The notes under the pieces: model-generated | Told to the model about the DNA's origin: nothing | Database searches by the model: none | What the model saw: only the letters and a program-made list of their open reading frames with translations | Part shown: positions 16,801 to 23,872 of the stretch, piece after piece | Numbering within the stretch: the stretch's first letter is position 1 | Layout of the letters: each line of letters starts with the position of its first letter | Assembly: GCA_964444795.1 (NCBI GenBank) | Contig: CAYUIQ010000096.1 | Coordinates: 1 to 29,407, forward strand | Direction: 5' to 3' | Length of the DNA stretch: 29,407 bases | Source of the DNA: JABMRP01 sp964444795 | Lineage (GTDB): Bacteria; Planctomycetota; Planctomycetia; Pirellulales; Thermoguttaceae | Position numbers and translations under genes: made by a program

Positions 16801-19048
16801 ACTGATACACCACGCCGTCGGCCCGCGGGATGGGCAGGGGATAGTCTTTCGTCTCCCTGTCGGGCAACGGTTGTTTGAACTGGACCGCCAGACGGATCGT
16901 CCCCCGCCGGTCGGCGCCCAATCGAACCGACCCTTCTTCCAACACGACCGTGCATCGCTGCCGGCCGTCGGAGGTCTGGTCGCTGTGCTCCTTGAGTTTC
17001 ACGCCGCCAAGCCCTTCGACCGACAGCGCGCTCCGCGTCTCGTCGGCCGGCAGATCGAAGACCAACTGCGAAGGGCGGGCTTCGGTCACGTCGAAGACCA
17101 CTTCGCAGTGTGCCGCGAGCACGTCGGGCTCGACCTCGAAGAACGAAAATCCCCGCGCCGTCAGCCGCGGCTCGGCCCGGCACAGGTCCAATGTGGCCGA
17201 GTAGGGGAGCGATTCGTAGCGCAACGCCAGACCGGCAGTCTGACCGGTCAGGCCGTATTCGGCCATTTCGTCCTTGTTCAGCGGAGCGAGGCGGTTGAGT
17301 TGCTCCGGGCGGACGATCATGTCGTCGCCGGGCACGACAAGAATGGCTCCCACGTCGCGTTTGGCGCCCGAGACGGAGAAGACGGGACATTCGACCGTCG
17401 TCGATTGCCCATCGGAAAGCTCGCCGGAGGGTGCATGCACGGCACGAAAGCGGACTTCGGCCTGTCCGCCGGGCTCGACGCCCCGGCCAAGCCGCACGCG
17501 GATGCGCGCGGCTTCGTCGGTCGCTTCGTAGCGTTCGAAGGCCAGCTTTCGACCGTCATCGCCGGTTACCTGCATGACGAGCCACCCAGGGGGCGCGGAG
17601 AAGTCGAACTCGAAGAGGGGCTCGACTTCCGTCATGAGGGAGAAAACGCCTTGTGCCTCGTACTCGCGCCGGCTTAAGGCCAACCGCAGGCTGGTGACCA
17701 CGGTCACCGCGGCCGGCGGGTGATCGAGCCGTCCGGAGAGCCGGAAGGCCGATTGCGGCGCGTAGTAAGCGACCACCGGACGCACCGAGGGCGAACCCGG
17801 TTCGGCGTGTAAGACCGACTCCTGTAGCACGCGCGTCAGATCGGCCGTGTCGACGGGGATCAGGCCAACGGTGGCAACGCCTTCGATCTTCAGCCGATCC
17901 TCGACCAAGAGGCCCACCACGGCCACCTCACCGACGATCTCGACTCCGCCGGCCACGTCGAGCGGCTCCAAACGGGGAAACGCCCAGGCCTCGGTTGGCG
18001 GCGAGGCGCGCACGGCCGACAGATTCAAGACGACCGTCTCGTCGGTCGGCTCTTGCAGGTACACGTCCAGCGTGCGGCCGCTTTCCTCTTCGACCATGGC
18101 CCAGCGAGCCAACTGGGGCGAATCGACGTCGGTCACGTCGAAGGCGGCTGGGACGCGAAACCGGAAATGATCGACCGGCTGATGCAATACATCAAGGGTC
18201 ACCGTCGCATGGAGCCGTTCGTAGGCGGCGGTCACTTCATCCACCAGCACGCTCCGGGCGATTACGGCCCGGCGGCCTTGCTGCAAGTGGCTGTTGAGCG
18301 ACATCACCAGCGAGACGTCGCCGGCGCGGGGCAGCAACTCGAATCGCGTTTCCCGGACGTTTTGATCTTCCGCTCGGCTGACAACCGTTCGGCTGACCAC
18401 ATCCAGCCCACTTTGCACTTCGACGTCGCCCGGCACGGTCAGACGCATGATACCCGAGGGGGCGTGGGGCAGTCGGAAATCGAGCACCTGGCGCGCGGCA
18501 GCCGTTTCGACCGGGGCAACCATCTCCAGCACCAGGCGATGCCGACCCTTTCCTTCGACGAACAGCGCCAGGCGTCCGTCCTCGGCCTTGCCCATCGCGG
18601 CGGAGTCGCCATCGAGCGTAGCGCGTCTCAGAGCGACGCCCGTCACTTCCAAGGGCACCGCATGGAGACCGTCTTCGAGGACCTCCAACTCGAACGTCCC
18701 GGTAATCGTGGCGCGCTGCCGCTCGACCGTCGTCCGGTAGTCGGCCGAGACGAGCACGACCGACTCGGGTGTCTGGTCCTCGGGCGTCGTTTTGGCACGC
18801 CGTAGCAGGTCGTCGTATTCCTGGCGCGAAAGGAGAAAACGCCGCGGTTGTCCCTCGAGCAGGACGTTGAGATCCTCGAAGGGCACGTAGATTTCGCGCA
18901 CGGGCTTTTCAGCAGCCGGCGGCTTGAGTCCGGGGTTGGGCGCCTCGCCGGCCGTGGCCGCGAGGATAAAGCCCATCGAAAGGCCGACGGCGGCGAGCAA
19001 GCCGGCCAACACGACGAGCGCATCTGGAAGGCTTTTGCGTCTACGCAT
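10898..19048 (-). CDS. Giant membrane-anchored protein of two fused modules (2716 aa)
   Basis: Start is ATG 19048 with GAAGGAGGA eight bases upstream; it overlaps the previous stop by eight bases (translational coupling). Module A begins after an N-terminal membrane or signal segment (about 10-36) with EIYVPFEDLNVLL (about 52). Long beta-rich stretches follow, then LPPDSELWSAVLDDTLVKP (about 850), an acidic linker (about 996-1116) and three hydrophobic helices (about 1180-1261). A fourth segment (about 1266-1289) reads like a signal peptide (VAMLLFAALPMITSAAPP). Module B then repeats the plan: IVLPYDPMS and LLIPYDKYVELW (about 1318-1350), ELDGKPARL, and LPEGAVLWTARVAGQPVKP (about 2146). A charged coiled-coil-like stretch lies at about 2258-2362, a Gln/Pro-rich stretch at about 2383-2476, one WD40-like repeat at about 2480-2510 and C-terminal helices at about 2633-2706. 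Most of the protein is probably extracytoplasmic. Function unknown. Confidence 0.85.
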   Translation of the reverse strand: MRRRKSLPDALVVLAGLLAAVGLSMGFILAATAGEAPNPGLKPPAAEKPVREIYVPFEDLNVLLEGQPRRFLLSRQEYDDLLRRAKTTPEDQTPESVVLVSADYRTTVERQRATITGTFELEVLEDGLHAVPLEVTGVALRRATLDGDSAAMGKAEDGRLALFVEGKGRHRLVLEMVAPVETAAARQVLDFRLPHAPSGIMRLTVPGDVEVQSGLDVVSRTVVSRAEDQNVRETRFELLPRAGDVSLVMSLNSHLQQGRRAVIARSVLVDEVTAAYERLHATVTLDVLHQPVDHFRFRVPAAFDVTDVDSPQLARWAMVEEESGRTLDVYLQEPTDETVVLNLSAVRASPPTEAWAFPRLEPLDVAGGVEIVGEVAVVGLLVEDRLKIEGVATVGLIPVDTADLTRVLQESVLHAEPGSPSVRPVVAYYAPQSAFRLSGRLDHPPAAVTVVTSLRLALSRREYEAQGVFSLMTEVEPLFEFDFSAPPGWLVMQVTGDDGRKLAFERYEATDEAARIRVRLGRGVEPGGQAEVRFRAVHAPSGELSDGQSTTVECPVFSVSGAKRDVGAILVVPGDDMIVRPEQLNRLAPLNKDEMAEYGLTGQTAGLALRYESLPYSATLDLCRAEPRLTARGFSFFEVEPDVLAAHCEVVFDVTEARPSQLVFDLPADETRSALSVEGLGGVKLKEHSDQTSDGRQRCTVVLEEGSVRLGADRRGTIRLAVQFKQPLPDRETKDYPLPIPRADGVVYQSGFVAVEGNAELDVQVVPDLRCRRVDVGEFARCEHQPGQRLLAAYGFSGEPPRVAVSIFRHDAYPLAATIAEQAQLTTQLSADGVSQTSALFVLHTKAQFLEVELPPDSELWSAVLDDTLVKPQRQGDSLLVSLHTTADTARRELEIVYQTPVASVELSGQVDLPAPRLLLRAGRNAKPIEVPVADLVWKVIPPAGYEVVRSGGTLSAEDLAPPELAAVALGRKILRWGRHDLRGLLGMTYHESRSGGRTDWSKTGSGRSKTGAREYPGKNEDRTVAAPRASKFFDRSESMPDTDKSPDFFGEGGAEEGEEMVPTEEPLSVETPRQPSTTPAEPRDMAERIEEQKRTVDSLFEVEKSHIPVPGEPPIVYPDAEIWKELERTRIVRQQRKGVRSLPIPLKKTADGSTRAVVFRSLGEEPLLSVTLAHRPRFDALGHGLGLVVILLGLALWRRSARLKSFYIVTVALVASVVPALVGCVSATHVCNTMFLAAAWLVPFYLAVALVRLLLGLLCRGLTRCGLVTGATVAMLLFAALPMITSAAPPAGDNTGGNRYTVQVIEPAPPVKIPHDAIVLPYDPMSADGTSQADRLLIPYDKYVELWNRANPLERLETPSAPAPYLLAGASYTTTPPAEGENEEYLSVEGRLEIDVLAEGFVSVPLRLEGGVLASAELDGKPARLNVVSVPAPNQAPNAPASSNAQEADVSDGSLAVLYISGKGRHELKLTVRMHLHRQGGWRVADGRLPAAPATAMSITIPRAQTDVRLGEVADRRGYETEQPGETIETSLGAKGRFDLQWRPKVAHGVVDQTLTVASTAELDVQEDGLRLVWNLKLEFRRGQRDFFRVEVPEGYLVEDVRGTNVRGWQPRTDAGRPGVEITLLETARENENFTVLLRRRGPVGEGDLREFDVPSVTVGDAAFHTGRLTVLRSPLLDLHVVSTSGAVRRADLSADQAKQGGGTLEHPLGIRPFQAYEFSATPFGVRLAAAPVVADVTATLQTIVKIADYEQSLDTRIVLAAQRRPIYRIEVFVPKELEIEHVGAPGTFQWAVTQEDGRSLLSVYLTGGRSGSVELFLRGVLGRRETVDRFALPSLEIRSVRTQEGETAVLVDPAYNVDVADLAGCQTMELEKVFAWITPQQRDAVRVALRHGDAGYQGAVELTARQASVSCSTFTNVKATERSLEETISLDFLIAGAGIREVVFLLPARMKDCRVRTGNLFHQKEIEPVQRDPSLLRLRITLQEEVMGELGVVVENDGPLSPGEDREVPIPVVETGDVLRRFVTLEQAGRDEIVVRDEMTSGLEAIRRQTRDWRSLVERLSLLASNDRGEAGPARSTIRHAYLVVGDARQPRLVFATTRREAVETVGASIGLAETVLVFDATGAYRAQQLYKLDNTTEPFLEILLPEGAVLWTARVAGQPVKPTLKPKSPDARHIRIPLVKTAVGDLAYDVILKYGGKVPPLSRFDNKVDFPLMHTENIHVELSQVRLHVPENYRWYDFGGTMRQATDEGDMAAGRVAFHNKQVKQLAETMRHGKKFEQARAEYNYKNIRKETLQLQEFGNDYADNAGLQEQLVANSEVLREADEELDRLGDAETQVSAGDNRDLLNQRLQWQKTTRSRSVVQTLGPNWADSAADQSRGPVSQGTSLNAEWLSKNKLDNPALVAQPPVGSVRPGQQTPGQLQPQGEAEGWPQAAGQQGGEPPKQPAYQQQGRQQAEELLRRGKGKPQRGQPARKTSQFSAAFSPDGKTVVAGGDGQVKVWSMDGVDSDEATIEEVTQALRKRIPPGGTEENDLLGTVGSYTGSGMAGRGKSSSGRARRGDRFRTASGEELAYGKRSNEDGDSGVPATVAAGMASLDIELPRRGRVLYFTKPRGDASITAQAVSETTVSDASNTGVAVAIVLIAAILAHFAARFRFRWLASRRGVALLLILGTVGLVFHLFVPLAAIALIGGLVLLVLALVAKLRTVESPTPVDA

Positions 19049-22000
19049 CGTCCTGTCCTCCTTCGCTCCGGTCATCCTCTGGGGCGTCGGCCGGCGGCTG
19101 ATCGTCGTCCAGCGGGGAGCCGAGCATGTCGTCCAGCGACGTTTCGTTCCCGGGCGTGTTTACCGGAGGAGATGGAAACCGAGGCTCGGAGGGCGGCGGT
19201 AAACGATCCGCAAGTGCGTCACTTCCCGCGGTCCACGACGCCTTGCCGGTCTCCGCTGTCATTGCTCGCCGTTTCCGCCGCCGCCGTGTCCAGACGAAGT
19301 ACCACACGACCCAGAGGACGAGCACCACCGCCACGGCGGCCGCCAGCTCGGCATCGATGATCTGGTAGGCGAGAATGGGCAGAAAGACCCCCAGCAGCAC
19401 CAACGCCGCGACGGCCGCTCCGATGCACAGCACGCGAACCATCATTCCGAAGGGGAGCAAGACGATCCCCCCGACCAGCGCCAGGGCAAACACCACGCTG
19501 TTGACCAAATCCTCGTGCATCAGAGGCACGATGAGCGAACCGTCCGGCGGTGCCTCGGGCCGGAGCGTCGAAAAGACGTACTGCCGGCCGTCGGTGGGAA
19601 ACGATCCGGCCCGGTTGGCGGCCACGCCCACCTGTCCGATCACTTTGCCCACCGGATCACGGCTCGGGCTGCCGGGCTGCCAATGGCCGGCAGCGTCGAG
19701 CGTCCAGGCAAACTCGTCGGTCCACGGCCCCGACGCGTGTAGCGGGGTCCATTGCTCGGGCAGGTACACGCAAAGAGTCGTTTCGAGCACGGCCGGTTCG
19801 TCGGGAAACTCGGGACAGTCCAGGCGCACCCCGAAGATCGCTTTCCCGTCCAACAGCGCGCTGTGGAGAAACGTCCCGGAAAGGCGCCCCCCCTCGCTCC
19901 ACGAGGTCGACAGGCCGGCGCTGGAGAGCCAACTGTCGTCACTGGTCAGGGGATACGTGTAGCGGAGTTCGAGCAAAAACGGTTTCGTTTCATCGGAATC
20001 GATCAGGGGTACGGAGAATTGTCGATCTCCGGCCTTCTCCGTTTCCGGCGTGACCGGCTCGCCGTTGATCCAGAGCGGATTGGCGTCGAACTCGGCCCCC
20101 TCGGGCAGTCGCATGGCCAGCCGCTGCTGCGCACCGGCACTGCGAATTCGGTAGAGCGCCTGCACCGACACCTGATTGCCGCGGGTGACCACCATGCGGA
20201 GCAATGCCGATTCGATACAGGTCGTCTTGATCTGCTCCAACTCGAAGCGCGTGGCGGCAATGGCCAGTTTCCACGGGTTGCGGAACTCGAAGAGCAGCGC
20301 CCCGCCGCGTACTTCGGCGCCCGGCATCAGGTCGTGTTGCGGATCTTTCGAGAGCACGCCACGCGTCTCCTCCTCGAGGGGCCGAACGCGGACCGATTCC
20401 GTCTTGCCCACTACGATCTGCCCCCAAGCGCGATCGACCTCCGCGGGCCGAAGCCAGGGTATGTCGATCTTCACGCGGGCGCCGACGGCGAAGTCTTCCA
20501 GCAGTTCCTTCCAGGTAAGCTCGAACTGGCCGCTGCCGCTGAAATCGCTCTTACCGGAGAGCAAGCAGGCGACGTAGCCCTCTTCGACGTCGTCGGGTTG
20601 CGGATCGGCTTGCTTCTTTTCGACGTCGTCCGTGGTGATGCGAATCTCGTCGACCAGTTCGGCCGGTACGTCCAGCCGCAACGTCTCCACGCTGCTGTAG
20701 AGAATGTCGTAGAAGAAAGTCGAACGGTAGGTGACCACGCCATGCTCGATCCGGGCGACCATCAACTGGCGGATGGTCACCTCCGGCTCGAGACGCTTGA
20801 CGTTGAGCGTCAGGGTAACCGGCCCCGGGGAAACATCACGAGTGAGCACCGGTTGGGAATCGGTATCCAGCGACAAGGCCGTGGGCGAAAAGTCTTTGAT
20901 CGCTTCGTCGAAGGTGATGCTTCCCAGGCCTTCGGCCGTTGCCGGAGTTACTTCGAGACTCGCCGGAGCCGAGACAATTAACCGGCCCGTCACCCGCTCG
21001 ACTCCCTCGGGGGCGACTCGCGCCAAGGGCACGGGGAGTTCGACCGACTCGCCCGGCTGCAGCGCGTCGAGCTTCTGCTCCAAGCGGACCACCAGGGCAA
21101 CGCGTCCTAAAGCCTGTCGACGCAGGTTGACGACAAGGCGGGTCTTTTCGGGGCCTTCGAGAACATGATTGGCGACGTCGGCGGCTTCTGCCCCGGCCAC
21201 GCTGATGCCACCGACGTGCAGAACTTCGTAGTCGGCGGGAACATCGGCTTCAAGGCGGAACACACCGGCACGCTCGACCGTGAAAACGGCCACGAGACTT
21301 GCCCGGAGACGTTCCGTCTCCAATTGCACGGCAAGGACCGAGTCGGCGAGGATGCGGGGTTGGATCTTCTCGACGGTCACGTCCATCTCGAAGGGGACCG
21401 TGACGCAACGATAGGAGTAGGTCCACGATCGCCCGGCCAACGCGGCGGGTAACTCGCCGGCGTCGATCTGCAACAGGCCGCTTCGGGGATCGGCCTGCGA
21501 CCGCAACTCCTTGTCGACGTCGATCACCAGATTGCCTTGCTGCCGGCCGACGTTCTTGGCTTCGACGACCGGTATGGTGATCATCTTGGCAGGGGAATCG
21601 GCGGCGGTCGTGTCTTCGGCCGTGTTGTTTTCGGCGCCTGCGTCGCCTTCGGCGGCAAATTGTTGCAGCCGTACGGTGATGTTTTGTGTCGCGTCGGCCG
21701 GCTCGTGGAGATCGACGGTGATAGTCTGGACGGCACCGCTCTTTGCGACGGCCCACTTGCGGACGTTACGCCCGTCGGGGTCGCTCACTTCGGCCACGTT
21801 CTGGTCGGCAGGCACGTCGATCACGAGTTGCGCAAGCTCGGCCCGGCTAATGCGGTAGGCCAGACGTGCCGTAGTTTCGACCAGCCCCTCGACAATACGG
21901 ACCTCCTGTTCGGCCTGGACATCGGCCAAGGCCTCCAGCCCGGTGGCTCCCTCGGCTTTGGGAGTCCACTCGATGGAAACGCTGGGCGCGGCTCCCACGA

Positions 22001-22778
22001 AGGCCAAGAGGACCGTTTCCCCGGCATCGGCGGCCGGGTCCTCCTCGGGCTGCTCGGTGGCGGCAATCAGGGGGTGGATCTTCACTTCGGCGCCGCGCTC
22101 GGGAATTCGTACCTGCCAGCGACTGACCGGGGCCCGGGGTGCCTGGAACGACACGCGATTGCGGCCCGGCTGTTTGTCAATCCGTTTGGCGTATTCCAGT
22201 GCCAATTCGATTGACTTCGGATCGGTCCCCTTCTTCTCGACCAACAGGCGGTATCCGCTTTGGGCGTCACCGGTAATACGGGCCGGCTTGCCGTCGAGCG
22301 TCGCCTTGGTGATCGCGGCGTCGGCCAGTCGTAAATCCACGGCGGACCAGCCCTCGGCCAGCACTTCGATTTTCACTGTCGCCGCAACCTTCACCACGTC
22401 CTTGGCTACGGTGGCCTCGGCGTCGATCTCCGTGATCAGCGCCCCGGTGGGAAGCTCCGGTTGGGGCGGCTTCTCCGATGCCTCTCGGGCGGCCTTCCAG
22501 AGCTCCTGAAACCGATCGTACGGCAGAAAGACGCCTCGCCCCTCCTTCTCGAAGACCTTGCGAAGTTCGTCGTAGGGAATGTAGATCGTCTGCTCGCGAA
22601 ACGGCTTCTCGGCGGGCTCCGCGGCGGGTTCTTCCGGCGTTTCGACTTCCGGCGGTGACGGTTCCTGGGCGGCCGCATTTTCGGACACCGGCCAAGCGGA
22701 CAGTGAGAGGACCAGCGCACACAGGCCCAGGCTGGCAATCCAGCGGCCGTGAATATAGCGAATCAGGGGAAGGGGCAT
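19041..22778 (-). CDS. Large membrane-anchored protein with a single copy of the same module (1245 aa)
   Basis: Start is ATG 22778, with GAGGAGA six bases upstream and an immediate signal peptide (LGLCALVLSLSAWPV); the frame is open to 22844, without support. Residues about 63-95 carry TIYIPYDELRKVF and GVFLPYDRFQELW, followed by EVLAEGWSAVDLRL and ATLDGKPARI, both with clear counterparts in the two modules of the next gene. Beta-rich sequence fills the middle. RLPEGAEFDANPLWINGEPV (about 888-907) matches the LP-GA-LW motif of the other modules. About three hydrophobic helices lie at 1093-1163, then a basic RRRRKRR stop-transfer and an acidic cytoplasmic tail of about 80 residues. It is the first gene of a two-gene operon. 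Topology suggests a large extracytoplasmic part held by the C-terminal helices. No enzyme motif was seen and I do not recognise the family. Confidence 0.85.
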   Translation of the reverse strand: MPLPLIRYIHGRWIASLGLCALVLSLSAWPVSENAAAQEPSPPEVETPEEPAAEPAEKPFREQTIYIPYDELRKVFEKEGRGVFLPYDRFQELWKAAREASEKPPQPELPTGALITEIDAEATVAKDVVKVAATVKIEVLAEGWSAVDLRLADAAITKATLDGKPARITGDAQSGYRLLVEKKGTDPKSIELALEYAKRIDKQPGRNRVSFQAPRAPVSRWQVRIPERGAEVKIHPLIAATEQPEEDPAADAGETVLLAFVGAAPSVSIEWTPKAEGATGLEALADVQAEQEVRIVEGLVETTARLAYRISRAELAQLVIDVPADQNVAEVSDPDGRNVRKWAVAKSGAVQTITVDLHEPADATQNITVRLQQFAAEGDAGAENNTAEDTTAADSPAKMITIPVVEAKNVGRQQGNLVIDVDKELRSQADPRSGLLQIDAGELPAALAGRSWTYSYRCVTVPFEMDVTVEKIQPRILADSVLAVQLETERLRASLVAVFTVERAGVFRLEADVPADYEVLHVGGISVAGAEAADVANHVLEGPEKTRLVVNLRRQALGRVALVVRLEQKLDALQPGESVELPVPLARVAPEGVERVTGRLIVSAPASLEVTPATAEGLGSITFDEAIKDFSPTALSLDTDSQPVLTRDVSPGPVTLTLNVKRLEPEVTIRQLMVARIEHGVVTYRSTFFYDILYSSVETLRLDVPAELVDEIRITTDDVEKKQADPQPDDVEEGYVACLLSGKSDFSGSGQFELTWKELLEDFAVGARVKIDIPWLRPAEVDRAWGQIVVGKTESVRVRPLEEETRGVLSKDPQHDLMPGAEVRGGALLFEFRNPWKLAIAATRFELEQIKTTCIESALLRMVVTRGNQVSVQALYRIRSAGAQQRLAMRLPEGAEFDANPLWINGEPVTPETEKAGDRQFSVPLIDSDETKPFLLELRYTYPLTSDDSWLSSAGLSTSWSEGGRLSGTFLHSALLDGKAIFGVRLDCPEFPDEPAVLETTLCVYLPEQWTPLHASGPWTDEFAWTLDAAGHWQPGSPSRDPVGKVIGQVGVAANRAGSFPTDGRQYVFSTLRPEAPPDGSLIVPLMHEDLVNSVVFALALVGGIVLLPFGMMVRVLCIGAAVAALVLLGVFLPILAYQIIDAELAAAVAVVLVLWVVWYFVWTRRRRKRRAMTAETGKASWTAGSDALADRLPPPSEPRFPSPPVNTPGNETSLDDMLGSPLDDDQPPADAPEDDRSEGGQDDA

Positions 22779-22905
22779 GACGGTCTCCTCGGAAGAAAGA
22801 GCTTTATCGTTAAACGCGTCTCGTGACGAAGGCTGGGCAGGCAACTCACCACACCCATCAGGGGGAGGCCGCGCATCCTACCCAAACGTACCTTTCTCCA
22901 GACAC

Positions 22906-23808
22906 TTACTTGGACGAAATACGGCCCGAAAAGTTCTCGCCGAGCCACAATTCCCAGACGACGAACCTCAGCACCAGCCCCGTCAAGATAAGCGACGCAC
23001 CGACGACCGTCCACCAAGCGGGCAGTTCCCAGCCCATGAGGGCGACCCAAAGGGGATTCAGAACCGGTTCGATTAGCGTAATGGCAACCGCTTCCTGGCT
23101 GGAGATCGACCGAAGTCCGCGTACCAGGCACATGTAAGGCAGCGCCATTTGAAATACGCCGAAACCGGCCAGGGCCAGAAGTTGCACTGGTGAAGGCCAT
23201 ATTCCCAAGGCGATCACCCAGGGAAGCAACAACAGCGCGGCGGCGCCATTTCCCACCGCGACCAGCCAGGCGGCGTTTTGGGTGTTCATCTGCCGCATCA
23301 GCACGACAACCGCTCCGTAGGTCACACCGGACATAATCCCACAGAACACGCCGAACTGCTCCTGGCCGTGGACTTCGAAAACCAGAATCATGCCCACCCC
23401 CAACACGCCGAAGGCCAGCGGAATCAGGTCGCGGCGGATCACCGGTTCGCGAAACACAACGACCGCCAGCAGAAACACCCACCAGGGCGAGGTCGCCTGC
23501 AGCCAGATCGCGTTGCCGGCGGTGGTCCGTGTCATGGCCACCAGAAACGTGACACACATCAGGCCGTAACAGCCGCCCAGCGGTATCAGTAGCCGATTCC
23601 ATCGCGGCCGGCGGATCATCGGCAACAGAAACATCGTCGCAAACAGCGCCCGCCAAAAGGCCATCAGCGGTCCGCGAATCTCATCGGTCCACGTATCGTC
23701 GGCATAGAAGATCGGCCACTTGGCAAACAGCCCGCCGCTGCTCCACATCAGTGCAGCGGTCAGAATCCAAAGCCGGCCGGCGAGTTTACTCTGAGGAGAT
23801 GAAGGCAT
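22906..23808 (-). CDS. DMT-superfamily (EamA-type) transporter
   Basis: 300 residues from ATG 23808; the frame runs on to 24111, but that part reads as out-of-frame cytochrome-gene sequence. About ten hydrophobic helices occur in two halves, the usual EamA layout (WILTAALMWSSGGLFAKWP starts the first half; GVFCGIMSGVTYGAVVVLMR starts the second). The late motif EAVAITLIEPVLNPLWVAL contains the conserved ExxxxxLxEP-type end of the second repeat. It probably exports a small metabolite across the inner membrane; the substrate is unknown. It follows the cytochrome gene by 64 bases on the same strand and could share its transcript. RBS is weak. Confidence 0.9.
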   Translation of the reverse strand: MPSSPQSKLAGRLWILTAALMWSSGGLFAKWPIFYADDTWTDEIRGPLMAFWRALFATMFLLPMIRRPRWNRLLIPLGGCYGLMCVTFLVAMTRTTAGNAIWLQATSPWWVFLLAVVVFREPVIRRDLIPLAFGVLGVGMILVFEVHGQEQFGVFCGIMSGVTYGAVVVLMRQMNTQNAAWLVAVGNGAAALLLLPWVIALGIWPSPVQLLALAGFGVFQMALPYMCLVRGLRSISSQEAVAITLIEPVLNPLWVALMGWELPAWWTVVGASLILTGLVLRFVVWELWLGENFSGRISSK

Positions 23809-23872
23809 GCAGGTTGCCGATTTCAAGTAGTTTAGTCCGTTGGAGAAGGGCAGTTTGTCGAGGGTGCCTAAA

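Noticed and set aside
16041..17390. 449-codon frame on the same strand as the giant gene in another phase
   Set aside because: Gly/Arg-rich out-of-frame reading; the 2716-residue frame has coherent repeated motifs.
22779..22905. Promoter for the giant-protein operon
   Set aside because: TAGGAT-like and ATAAAG-like hexamers exist on the minus strand, but none has a -35 partner at a usual spacing, so I do not call one.
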